Below are positions 1-5,845 of a stretch of DNA of 5,883 bases, piece after piece; position 1 is the stretch's first letter, and each line of letters begins with the position of its first letter. The stretch is from positions 1 through 5,883 of the forward strand of contig NZ_CALFXI010000088.1 in the NCBI RefSeq assembly GCF_937958065.1, in the 5' to 3' direction. This stretch comes from an uncultured Steroidobacter sp. Lineage in GTDB: Bacteria > Pseudomonadota > Gammaproteobacteria > Steroidobacterales > Steroidobacteraceae. Below the pieces are notes generated by a model. It was not told the DNA's origin. It searched no databases and saw only the letters and a program-made list of their open reading frames with translations. A program made the translations under genes and the position numbers.

Positions 1-1838
1 GAGCTGGCTTCAGCGCTGTTGTTGCTCCAGGTGTAGCCATTGCTCCAGGTGTAACCGTTGCTCCAGGTGTAGCCGTTACTCCACGTATAGCCGTTGCTCC
101 ACGTATAACCGCTACTCCAGGTGTGATCGGTGCTCGCTGGGGCGCTGCCGTCCCAGAGCAGTCCATCCAGCGTCGAGGCGAGCCCGACGATCAGCTGCTC
201 GACCAAAGGCAGAGGCCGGAGCAACTGCGCAAGCCCGCCGAGCAGGCTGCCGAGTGGGCCTTGCTGCACTTCCATGACATAGAAGTTGCCGTTTGCATCC
301 TGGTTGGCGCGACCGCCGTAGTGCTGCACGCCAGCCAGGTCGAGCGCCACGTTGAGCCCCTGGTTGGCGCAGTTCGAAGCGGTGCTGTAGACGGCGTCCT
401 GCGCGTTCACCAATCCCGCGCCCTGTTGGAAAACCGTGTAAGCGAGTGTTCCGTCGGGGCTGACCGCGGGACGCGCGCTCGACATCAAGCGACATTTCAC
501 GTCGTCCGGGCGCAGTCCTGGATTGGCATCGAGCATCAACGCAACGACGCCACTGGTGACCGCGGCCGCCTGAGAGGTGCCGGAAATCGTCAGCTCCCGG
601 GCTTGCAGATCGACCCACTGCGGATAGCGTTGCGCGAGCGTCCCGGCATCCGGCGCATAGGCCCGGATGTGGCCGCCCATCGCGACGACTTCCGGTTTCA
701 CGAAGCCTTCGTGCGTCGGACCGGCGGAAGAAAAGCTCGCCAGGCCATACTCGCTCACGTTGTACGGCTGGTAGTTGTCGGTAACCGCGCCCACGGTGAT
801 CACGTACGGAACGTTTCCTGGCACGCCGATCGTCATCGGGCTGGGACCGCTGTTGCCAGCGGCGGCGACCACGACGATGCCCGAGGCCCAGGCACTCATG
901 ACGGCTTGATTGAGCGGATCGTCCCAGTAATGAGAGCGGGGCGGGGCGCTCAAGGAAAGATTCAGGACGCGAATGCCATAGGTGGCACGGTTGGCGACCA
1001 CCCACTGGATGCCGCGAATCACGTCGAAATAGCGCCCGGCACCCTCTGCATCCAGCACGCGCACCGAGACCAGATTCACCCCGGGCGCGACGCCCTGGTA
1101 GTTGCCACTGGCAGTGGCGGTGCTGTTGGCGATGATGGAAGAAACATGCGTGCCGTGGCCGTTGAGATCGTCGATGTCACGGTCATATCGACCTTCGCTA
1201 TAGGCATCTGGCTGCTCTCGCGCCAGGATCACATCGTACTGCGCGAGGATGCGCGGCTCGCGCCCGTTTGAGTTTCGCTGCAACGGGCCTTTTTCCTGCC
1301 ACAGTCCCGTATCGAGCACTGCGACGGTCACACCGCCGCCGGTCACTCCGCCCTGGTGCAGCGGGCTGGCCGCCACTTGCGTTGGATAGTACGTTTCCGC
1401 GGGAGCGGCCGTACCGCTGGTGCTGACCATCGCGTCGTCATAAACACGCAAGCCATCGACCGGCTTTTCCAGCAACGCCGCGAACTCACGGTCATCGAGG
1501 GACGCACCGACAGCGCGAATGATCGTCAGTTCGCCCGTAACCACACCGCCGGCGCGCTCGACCGCGCTGCGCGCGAGATCCACATTGGATGCCTGCACGA
1601 TGTAGTCGTGCCGCACGCCGGGAGTCGGTTTGGTCGCGAGCGTGGGCTCGGGGGCGCCCGCCGCTCCAGTGGAGGTGGGTGCGGCTGCGAGCGGGGGTGA
1701 CGCTGCAGGGATGGGCTTGGCGACCTCAGCATGGGTCGGGGCTGTTTCGGGCCGCGGCACCATTGCGAAAGCAATGAGCAGAACGCCGGTCGCAATGGCA
1801 GGCAGTTTCCAGCGCCTGCGCTCCCTGATCTTCTCCAT
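1..1838 (-). CDS. Secreted S8 (subtilisin-like) serine protease with TWSNGY-repeat tail, 3' end cut by window edge
   Basis: This is an exported endopeptidase of the subtilase family; 612 codons are visible and the frame is still open at base 1. The N-terminus has a basic stretch (KIRERRR) and a hydrophobic core at residues 12-27, fitting a signal peptide or signal anchor. An Ala/Pro/Thr-rich stretch (30-74) follows, then an I9-like propeptide (about 78-138). The catalytic domain spans roughly 150-485: Asp176 in AVLDTG, His228 in NGHGTHV, oxyanion Asn329 in AAGNSGP, and Ser422 in SGTSQAAA. The usual GTSMA(A/T)P is altered to GTSQAAA, but the nucleophile is intact. A low-complexity linker (about 524-572) leads into TWSNGY hexapeptide repeats at residues 573-606. 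The ATG at 1838 is chosen because GAGAG lies 5 nt upstream; an in-frame ATG at 1853 lacks a ribosome site, and a TAA at 1854-1856 closes the frame above it. Substrate unknown. The S8 assignment is firm; the role is inferred. Confidence 0.95.
   Translation of the reverse strand, partial: MEKIRERRRWKLPAIATGVLLIAFAMVPRPETAPTHAEVAKPIPAASPPLAAAPTSTGAAGAPEPTLATKPTPGVRHDYIVQASNVDLARSAVERAGGVVTGELTIIRAVGASLDDREFAALLEKPVDGLRVYDDAMVSTSGTAAPAETYYPTQVAASPLHQGGVTGGGVTVAVLDTGLWQEKGPLQRNSNGREPRILAQYDVILAREQPDAYSEGRYDRDIDDLNGHGTHVSSIIANSTATASGNYQGVAPGVNLVSVRVLDAEGAGRYFDVIRGIQWVVANRATYGIRVLNLSLSAPPRSHYWDDPLNQAVMSAWASGIVVVAAAGNSGPSPMTIGVPGNVPYVITVGAVTDNYQPYNVSEYGLASFSSAGPTHEGFVKPEVVAMGGHIRAYAPDAGTLAQRYPQWVDLQARELTISGTSQAAAVTSGVVALMLDANPGLRPDDVKCRLMSSARPAVSPDGTLAYTVFQQGAGLVNAQDAVYSTASNCANQGLNVALDLAGVQHYGGRANQDANGNFYVMEVQQGPLGSLLGGLAQLLRPLPLVEQLIVGLASTLDGLLWDGSAPASTDHTWSSGYTWSNGYTWSNGYTWSNGYTWSNGYTWSNNSAEAS
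21..122 (-). repeat. Tandem 18-bp coding repeat (TWSNGY hexapeptide)
   Basis: Five complete 18-bp units plus a degenerate last unit lie in the protease reading frame and encode TWSSGY, four copies of TWSNGY, and TWSNN. Differences among the middle four units are synonymous third-position changes (AGC/AGT, AAC/AAT, GGC/GGT, TAC/TAT, ACC/ACG). The first unit has one amino-acid change (Ser for Asn) and the last breaks down after TWSN. Similar Trp-Ser-Gly-Tyr hexapeptide tails are known from secreted S8 proteases of soil bacteria. Their function is unclear; a surface, glycan or protein contact is possible. The array lies just inside the left edge, but the frame continues for at least five codons after it. 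Confidence 0.95.
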
Positions 1839-1853
1839 GGGATCTCTCGTCAT

Positions 1854-2209
1854 TTACCGTATGCGCGCCATACCTAGTCTGTTACTTCTACCGTAGCCGG
1901 TCGGCGCGGCATAGATGCGGGGTGTTTCAAATGTGATGGGCCTCGCAAACGAGCCCTCGACTCAGGGAATATCTGATGGCGCCCCGAGCGCTAGCCATGA
2001 TGCATGCGTTGATATGTCGACCGTCCGCTACCGGGCATCGGGCGCCGCGGCGCCGGGTATCAAGCCGATCGTGTGCAGATAGCATCAATCGGCGGTAGCG
2101 CTACCGGCCGCGGCGAGCGGCTGTCTGCAAATTGCACTCTTCTCCGGTGACCGGCGCACGGCTCGCCCGTTATCTTGATCGCATGGAGCTGGTTCCGAGC
2201 GCTGCATCG
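1854..2209. other. Intergenic region between response regulator end and protease start, no credible gene
   Basis: Both flanking genes read leftward, so this stretch is the 3' flank of the response regulator and the 5' flank of the protease. No ORF with recognisable protein character was seen on either strand. It contains two perfect 14-bp palindromes (2041-2054 and 2093-2106), a 6-bp inverted repeat GCCGAT/ATCGGC (2064-2069 with 2088-2093), a direct repeat CGCTACCGG (2026-2034 and 2099-2107), and a small inverted repeat GTATG-CGCGC-CATAC (1859-1873) just upstream of the protease start. I could not place a convincing -35/-10 pair for the protease. Confidence 0.6.
2041..2106. repeat. Cluster of perfect palindromes downstream of the response regulator gene
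   Basis: GGCGCCGCGGCGCC (2041-2054) and CGGTAGCGCTACCG (2093-2106) are each perfect 14-bp palindromes about 40 bp apart. Between them, GCCGAT (2064-2069) can pair with ATCGGC (2088-2093). On the minus strand this lies about 105-170 nt past the response regulator stop, so it may act as an RNA hairpin or transcription stop. There is no run of T after either palindrome in that direction, so a canonical intrinsic terminator is not supported. A protein-binding site is the alternative. Confidence 0.45.
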
Positions 2210-3118
2210 TCAACCGCCGTTCGCGACGGCCGCGAGCTCCTGGCCGACGCGTTCCAGGTACTGGTCGAGGACTGCTTGAGTAGCCGAGTCGAGGGTCACG
2301 AAATCGCGGCGTGCGTCGGCGGGATCGGGGACACGCTCGATGTGCCCGGCTTTGACGAGCTCCTGTACACGGCGCAGCGCCGTCGTCGAGGACACATTAT
2401 CAATCGACACACACAGCGCGGAGACCGACAGGCGCTGCCCTCTTTGTTCGGCGCTGGCGAGCTCCAGCAGCAGATGCCATGCGACGTCGTCGAACTCGCT
2501 CAATGGCGGAAACGAGCGGCGCAGGCGCCTGACCTGCTCCATGCCGAGCAGGGCGAAATCGCGGCGATTGTCGGTGGCTGGCTTGCGAGCGGCCGGCACG
2601 TGCGCCGGGCTCTCGTTCTGTATCGGCAGCTGCGACCATCCTTTCAGCGCAGCCGCCAGCGCGTCTGCCTGCTGAGCCAGGCTGACCAGCTGCTGGGGCG
2701 TTTGGGTCGCGCGATTGCGCTGTACGCGTTCGACCGCTCTCGAAACCGCCTGCAGCAGCTCCTTGGGCCGCACCGGCTTGGTGAGAAAGTCGAGCGCGCC
2801 CAGCCGGAGCGCCGCCACTGCGAAATCAACGCGCGCGTGCGCGGTGAGAAACATCACTCCGGGAGCGGCCTGCGCGGACACTTCCGAACCGAGCCGTTCG
2901 AGAAACACGATCCCATCCATGCCCGGCATGTTGATGTCGCTGATGGCGAGCACGATGTCGGGCGTGGCGCGGAGCGTGGCAAGTGCCTGTTCGGCGCTGG
3001 TGGCCATCAGCGGCGCGTAGCCATTCGCATCGAGCACGCTGTGCACCAGCTGCAACGTAGCAGTGTCGTCGTCGATGACGAGGATGCGTGGGGTCGCAGG
3101 CAGCGGTTTTGTTTCCAT
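2210..3118 (-). CDS. Response regulator: CheY-like receiver with MarR-like winged-helix output
   Basis: This is a two-component transcription regulator of 302 residues from the ATG at 3118. The receiver (about 11-130) has the acidic triplet DDD (16-18), phospho-acceptor Asp61 in SDINMPGMDG, Thr92 in FLTAHA, and Lys114 in LTKPV, so all conserved switch residues are present. A linker rich in Gln/Ala and then Pro (about 131-200) follows. The C-terminus (about 203-290) reads as a MarR-type winged helix: a helix around WHLLLEL, a helix-turn-helix at about 231-263, a wing with PDPADARRDFV, then a long final helix. This differs from the common OmpR, NarL and NtrC outputs. It is divergent from the Hpt gene, the likely phosphodonor partner. 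An in-frame TTG at 3139 would add 7 residues; neither start has a clear ribosome site, and ATG is preferred because the receiver begins just after it. A weak TTGGCG (3208-3213) / TAGACT (3184-3189) pair on the minus strand, 18 nt apart, could be its promoter. DNA targets unknown. Confidence 0.92.
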   Translation of the reverse strand: METKPLPATPRILVIDDDTATLQLVHSVLDANGYAPLMATSAEQALATLRATPDIVLAISDINMPGMDGIVFLERLGSEVSAQAAPGVMFLTAHARVDFAVAALRLGALDFLTKPVRPKELLQAVSRAVERVQRNRATQTPQQLVSLAQQADALAAALKGWSQLPIQNESPAHVPAARKPATDNRRDFALLGMEQVRRLRRSFPPLSEFDDVAWHLLLELASAEQRGQRLSVSALCVSIDNVSSTTALRRVQELVKAGHIERVPDPADARRDFVTLDSATQAVLDQYLERVGQELAAVANGG

Positions 3119-3281
3119 GGTCGCGGATGACTTGCGCAAAAGAACGCGCCTGTCCTGGCGTCATTCCGACGAGGCGCCCCCGCAGTCTAGTCAGCGTAGC
3201 GGTCGCGCGCCAATACGTGAGCATGTCCAATCAGTGAATCCCTGAGCGGCGGCTAGGGGCCGCGAGAGCTCTGTGCGAGCA

Positions 3282-3288
3282 AAGGAGG
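3282..3288 (+). promoter_or_regulatory. Shine-Dalgarno site of the Hpt gene
   Basis: AAGGAGG is a full match to the anti-SD complement and the strongest ribosome site in the window. It lies 4 nt before the ATG at 3293 and only 1 nt before an in-frame TTG at 3290, so it decides the start in favour of ATG 3293. Confidence 0.8.
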
Positions 3289-3292
3289 GTTG

Positions 3293-3721
3293 ATGGTTGC
3301 GCCGCTGAGAGGATCGCGGAGCCAGGGTCGATTCGCCGCGGGCAGTGCGGCCGGGGAGCTCGAGCCGCGGGTGCTCGACACGACCTTGTTTGGGGAGTTG
3401 CTGGGATCGTTCGCAGGCGATCTGGATATCGTGATTTCCATCTATCGCACGTTCGTAGGCACGACGATCCAGCTCATCGACGCCCTGCCGGACCAGGACT
3501 GCGCAACTCAGACCAGAACGTTACATACGCTCAAGGGCAGCGCCGCGATGGTCGGTGCGGAGCGCATCGCGCAGCTCGCGGCTCGGTTGCACCGCGTGGC
3601 CGCCAGCTCGGTTCATCCCATCGTAAAAACCCGCATCGATGAGCTCACCGGCGAGCTGGACAGCTTTCGGGAGGCCCTCAGGGCCCATGCGGATTCGGTT
3701 CGACAGCGCTCGGGGACTTGA
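3293..3721 (+). CDS. Stand-alone Hpt (histidine phosphotransfer) domain protein
   Basis: This small cytoplasmic protein of 142 residues relays phosphate between a hybrid kinase and a response regulator. The Hpt signature is the helix LHTLKGSAAMVGA, with phospho-accepting His78 followed by the conserved Lys-Gly two and three residues later. Preceding helices (about 30-66) carry an LFGELLGSF / IYRTF pattern, and the following helices (about 88-135) complete the expected four-helix bundle. The first 28 residues are basic, Gly/Ala-rich and probably disordered. The length is normal for a single-domain Hpt. There is no kinase catalytic or receiver domain in this ORF. Divergence from the response regulator 174 bp away suggests a shared phosphorelay; the sensor kinase is not in the window. 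It is convergent with aqpZ, with a hairpin between them. Confidence 0.9.
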   Translation: MVAPLRGSRSQGRFAAGSAAGELEPRVLDTTLFGELLGSFAGDLDIVISIYRTFVGTTIQLIDALPDQDCATQTRTLHTLKGSAAMVGAERIAQLAARLHRVAASSVHPIVKTRIDELTGELDSFREALRAHADSVRQRSGT

Positions 3722-3729
3722 GTCCACCG

Positions 3730-3756
3730 GGCGGCGCGATCGTCGATCGCGCCGCC
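3730..3756. terminator. Hairpin between convergent Hpt and aqpZ genes, likely bidirectional terminator
   Basis: GGCGGCGCGATC (3730-3741) is the perfect reverse complement of 3745-3756, with a 3-nt GTC loop. It starts 8 nt after the Hpt stop and ends 9 nt before the aqpZ stop codon, so it can serve both transcripts. No U-tract follows on either strand, so termination may be weak or the hairpin may mainly protect 3' ends. Confidence 0.65.
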
Positions 3757-3765
3757 TGTCGTGGC

Positions 3766-4491
3766 TCAACGTGAGTTGCGGCCGGTGATGGCGGGTTCCC
3801 CGACCTCCGGCTCCAGGATCGCCCGATACAAAAAGCCGGCGATGAGCGCGCCCAGCACCGGCGCCAGCCAGAACAGCCACAGCTGACCCATTGCCCAGTC
3901 GCCGACGAACAGCGCAGGGGCCGTGCTGCGCGCCGGGTTCACGGACGTATTGGTCACGGGGATGCTGATGAGATGGATCAAGGTGAGCGCCAACCCGATG
4001 GTCAGACCCGCAAACCCGACCGGCGCGCGTCGATGAGTGGCGCCGAGAATGACGGTGAGAAACATGAAAGTCATCACCACTTCGGTGACGAACCCGGCGG
4101 TGAGCGAATAGCCGCCCGGCGAGTGTTCTCCATAACCGTTCGAGGCGAAGCCGCCGGCCAGGCTGAAATCGGCGCGACCGCTGGCGATCAGATACAACAG
4201 TGCGGCGCCGGCGATGCCGCCGCCGACCTGGGCTGCGATGTATGGAAACAAATGCGCCGCCGGAAAGCGGCCACCGGCCCACAGTCCCAGCGACACGGCC
4301 GGATTGAAGTGCCCGCCGGAAATGGGACCGAGCGCATACGCACCGGTGAGCACCGTCAGGCCGAAAGCCAGCGAGACGCCGACAAACCCGATCCCGAGCT
4401 CGGGAAAAGCCGCGGCCAGGACGGCGCTCCCGCACCCTCCGAGCACCAGCCATAACGTGCCGATGAACTCGGCGGTCAACTTTGCGAACAT
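3766..4491 (-). CDS. aqpZ: Aquaporin Z water channel
   Basis: This inner-membrane water channel of the MIP family has 241 residues, close to the 231 of E. coli AqpZ. Both half-helix NPA boxes are present: GGHFNPAVS (Asn63) and TSVNPARS (Asn185). The aromatic/arginine selectivity filter matches AqpZ: Phe43, His173, Thr182 and Arg188, which indicates water rather than glycerol selectivity. Six hydrophobic segments lie at roughly 7-27, 35-55, 82-104, 130-150, 157-178 and 202-224. Long stretches, such as SNGYGEHSPGGYS and LTLIHLISIPVTNTS, are nearly identical to E. coli AqpZ from memory. The C-terminal tail (about 227-241) is slightly longer than usual. The start at 4491 is chosen over an upstream in-frame codon at 4593 because it gives the family N-terminus MFAKLTAEFIG and has AGAGGA 4 nt upstream. 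It is divergent from ompA across 219 bp. Confidence 0.97.
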   Translation of the reverse strand: MFAKLTAEFIGTLWLVLGGCGSAVLAAAFPELGIGFVGVSLAFGLTVLTGAYALGPISGGHFNPAVSLGLWAGGRFPAAHLFPYIAAQVGGGIAGAALLYLIASGRADFSLAGGFASNGYGEHSPGGYSLTAGFVTEVVMTFMFLTVILGATHRRAPVGFAGLTIGLALTLIHLISIPVTNTSVNPARSTAPALFVGDWAMGQLWLFWLAPVLGALIAGFLYRAILEPEVGEPAITGRNSR

Positions 4492-4495
4492 GACA

Positions 4496-4501
4496 TCCTC
4501 T
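4496..4501 (-). promoter_or_regulatory. Shine-Dalgarno site of aqpZ
   Basis: AGAGGA on the minus strand lies 4 nt before the ATG at 4491 and fixes the start there rather than 34 codons further upstream. Confidence 0.65.
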
Positions 4502-4552
4502 TCCAGCACGAAATAGCAATGAGCGCCCGAGCGGCGCCGACCCTGGTCGCGG

Positions 4553-4581
4553 AATCTAACTGCGCCCGAGGGGTGACACAA
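4553..4581 (-). promoter_or_regulatory. Candidate sigma-70-type promoter of aqpZ
   Basis: Minus-strand TTGTGT (4576-4581) and TAGATT (4553-4558) are separated by 17 nt. The -10 matches TATAAT at 4 of 6 positions and the -35 is weak. Transcription would start near 4547, giving a leader of about 55 nt. This is seen by eye only. Confidence 0.3.
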
Positions 4582-4628
4582 CAACACTCGCATGCAATTT
4601 GTACTCGTATCGCGTGCCGTCGCGCGGG

Positions 4629-4657
4629 CTGACTCATACGATATGCCGGTCTAGAAC
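4629..4657 (+). promoter_or_regulatory. Candidate sigma-70-type promoter of ompA
   Basis: CTGACT (4629-4634) and TAGAAC (4652-4657) are separated by exactly 17 nt; each matches the consensus hexamer at 4 of 6 positions. Transcription would start at about 4663-4665, on the edge of the hairpin at 4661-4681. No other pair of similar quality was seen upstream of ompA. Confidence 0.35.
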
Positions 4658-4660
4658 GAT

Positions 4661-4681
4661 CGGGCCCGGTGCACGGGCCCG
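4661..4681 (+). promoter_or_regulatory. Stem-loop in the ompA leader
   Basis: CGGGCCCG at 4661-4668 is perfectly complementary to the same sequence at 4674-4681, with a 5-nt GTGCA loop. The stem is pure G-C, very stable for its size, and ends 29 nt before the ompA start codon. It sits at or near the predicted 5' end of the mRNA. It could also be an operator for a dimeric repressor. Confidence 0.5.
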
Positions 4682-4710
4682 TCCAGATTTCAAGCAGCTT
4701 TAGAGATCCC

Positions 4711-5793
4711 ATGAATAAGCAAGTCTTGGTTTGCGTGATTGGTCTGGCGGCCGCAGCGAATGCGACTGCCAGTGACGTCGGTCGGTGGTACGTGACACCG
4801 CAGGGCGGCGGACTCATCACCGACGACGATAGAAACATCGAGGATGGCGACGCGCTGCTCGGCCTGAGCGTCGGCAAGCACTTGAGCAAGGAATGGAGCA
4901 TGGAGCTCAATGCGAATGGCGCGCGGCTCGATGCGTTCGATCCGTACGCGGCCTCGCTCGACGTGCTGCGTGTGTTCCGCCGGGACGAAGCGTTGTCTCC
5001 TTACCTGACGCTCGGCGCCGGCGCCGTGCGCAACGATGTGGAAGTGGGACGCGACACTACCGATTTCATCGCGCAGGCGGGTGCGGGCTTGATCTGGAAG
5101 CTCGGCGAGAACCGCCGGGGCACCAGTTCCTTCAGCCTGCGTCCGGAGATCAAGGCGCGCTGGGACGATGCCGGCCGCGAAGGTCATTTCACCGATTACA
5201 TCGGCACGCTCGGTTTTCAGTTCGCGTTCGGTGGCGCACCGGCCCCGGCACCGCAACCGACCGTGCAGGCGCCGCCCGCTCCAGCTCCGGCGCCAGCGCC
5301 GGCACCGGTTGCGCCGGCGGACACCGACGGCGACGGTGTGGTCGATTCCGCGGATCGCTGCCCGGGCACGCCGCGTGGCGTGGCGGTGGATTCATCCGGC
5401 TGTCCGCAGCAAGGCGAGATCACATTGGTGGGCGTGGGTTTCGAAACCAACTCCGACACGCTCACGGCCGCATCGCGCGCCGTGCTCGATCCGGTCGCGG
5501 CCAATCTGAAGAAATATCCGGAGCTGCAGATCGAGCTGCAGGGCCATACCGATAGCGTCGGTGCAGACAAGTACAATCTGAATCTGTCGCAGCGTCGTGC
5601 CGATGCCGTGCGTTCGTATCTTCTGTCGCAAGGGGTCTCTGCATCGCAGGTCGTGGCTCGCGGTTATGGAGAATCGCAGCCGGTCGCCGATAACGGCACT
5701 GCTGAAGGCCGTGCACAGAACCGTCGCGTCGTCATGAAGGTGCTGCGCAATCCAGGCAGCGTCGAGGTCAAGGGCGAAGCCGCAGCTGGTTAG
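4711..5793 (+). CDS. ompA: OmpA-family outer-membrane protein
   Basis: This outer-membrane porin-like protein of 360 residues tethers the outer membrane to peptidoglycan. A signal peptide occupies residues 1-21 (MNKQ, hydrophobic core, likely cut after ANATAS or one residue earlier). Residues about 22-174 form an alternating beta-barrel-like region ending in Phe (GFQFAFG). An Ala/Pro linker (175-203) follows, then one thrombospondin-type-3-like calcium motif DTDGDGVVDSADRCPGTP (204-221) with a Cys pair (217, 231). The OmpA C-terminal domain (about 235-345) has GHTDSVGADKYN...LSQRRA; Asp281 and Arg296 correspond to E. coli OmpA Asp271 and Arg286, which bind diaminopimelate. The start at 4711 gives a clean signal peptide; an upstream in-frame GTG at 4669 would prepend 14 non-signal residues and lies in the leader hairpin. 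The start lacks GGAGG. The symbol is by family; true OmpA orthology is uncertain. Confidence 0.93.
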   Translation: MNKQVLVCVIGLAAAANATASDVGRWYVTPQGGGLITDDDRNIEDGDALLGLSVGKHLSKEWSMELNANGARLDAFDPYAASLDVLRVFRRDEALSPYLTLGAGAVRNDVEVGRDTTDFIAQAGAGLIWKLGENRRGTSSFSLRPEIKARWDDAGREGHFTDYIGTLGFQFAFGGAPAPAPQPTVQAPPAPAPAPAPAPVAPADTDGDGVVDSADRCPGTPRGVAVDSSGCPQQGEITLVGVGFETNSDTLTAASRAVLDPVAANLKKYPELQIELQGHTDSVGADKYNLNLSQRRADAVRSYLLSQGVSASQVVARGYGESQPVADNGTAEGRAQNRRVVMKVLRNPGSVEVKGEAAAG

Positions 5794-5805
5794 CCGTGGG
5801 AGACG

Positions 5806-5839
5806 ACGACCGCGCGGCAGAGCGCTGCCGCGCGGTCGT
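5806..5839. terminator. Strong hairpin terminator after ompA
   Basis: The 15-bp arm ACGACCGCGCGGCAG (5806-5820) is perfectly complementary to 5825-5839, with a 4-nt AGCG loop. It begins 12 nt after the ompA stop. A loose T-rich stretch (TCGTTGTCATT) follows on the plus strand. The symmetry would also let it serve a convergent minus-strand gene ending at 5846. Confidence 0.75.
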
Positions 5840-5845
5840 TCGTTG

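Noticed and set aside
24..122. CRISPR-like array at the left edge
   Set aside because: The 18-bp units are contiguous with no spacers and are in frame in a protein-coding gene.
112..1005. Minus-strand ORF of 297 codons inside the protease
   Set aside because: It is out of frame with the S8 motifs and is Arg-rich low-information sequence; the real frame is open across the whole stretch but lacks a stop inside the window.
123..1271. Long plus-strand ORF of 382 codons antisense to the protease
   Set aside because: The opposite strand encodes a complete subtilase catalytic domain; this frame has no domain character, is rich in Arg/His/Ala, and is a typical GC-rich shadow.
2132..3130. Plus-strand ORF of 332 codons antisense to the response regulator
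   Set aside because: The receiver and winged-helix motifs are all on the minus strand; the antisense frame has no recognisable fold.
2826..3230. Minus-strand ORF overlapping the response regulator start, considered as an upstream or leader gene
   Set aside because: It starts at TTG without a ribosome site, runs into the regulator out of frame, and becomes His/Arg-rich there; no family character.
3521..4519. Minus-strand ORF of 332 codons across aqpZ and into the Hpt gene
   Set aside because: It is a shifted shadow of aqpZ, which has both NPA motifs in the other frame.
4476..4910. Minus-strand ORF spanning the aqpZ/ompA intergenic region
   Set aside because: It overlaps the start of both real genes, has no ribosome site and no protein features beyond low-complexity Ser/Pro.
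5264..5320. GC-rich repetitive stretch in ompA considered as a DNA repeat element
   Set aside because: It encodes the Ala-Pro linker normal for OmpA-type proteins.
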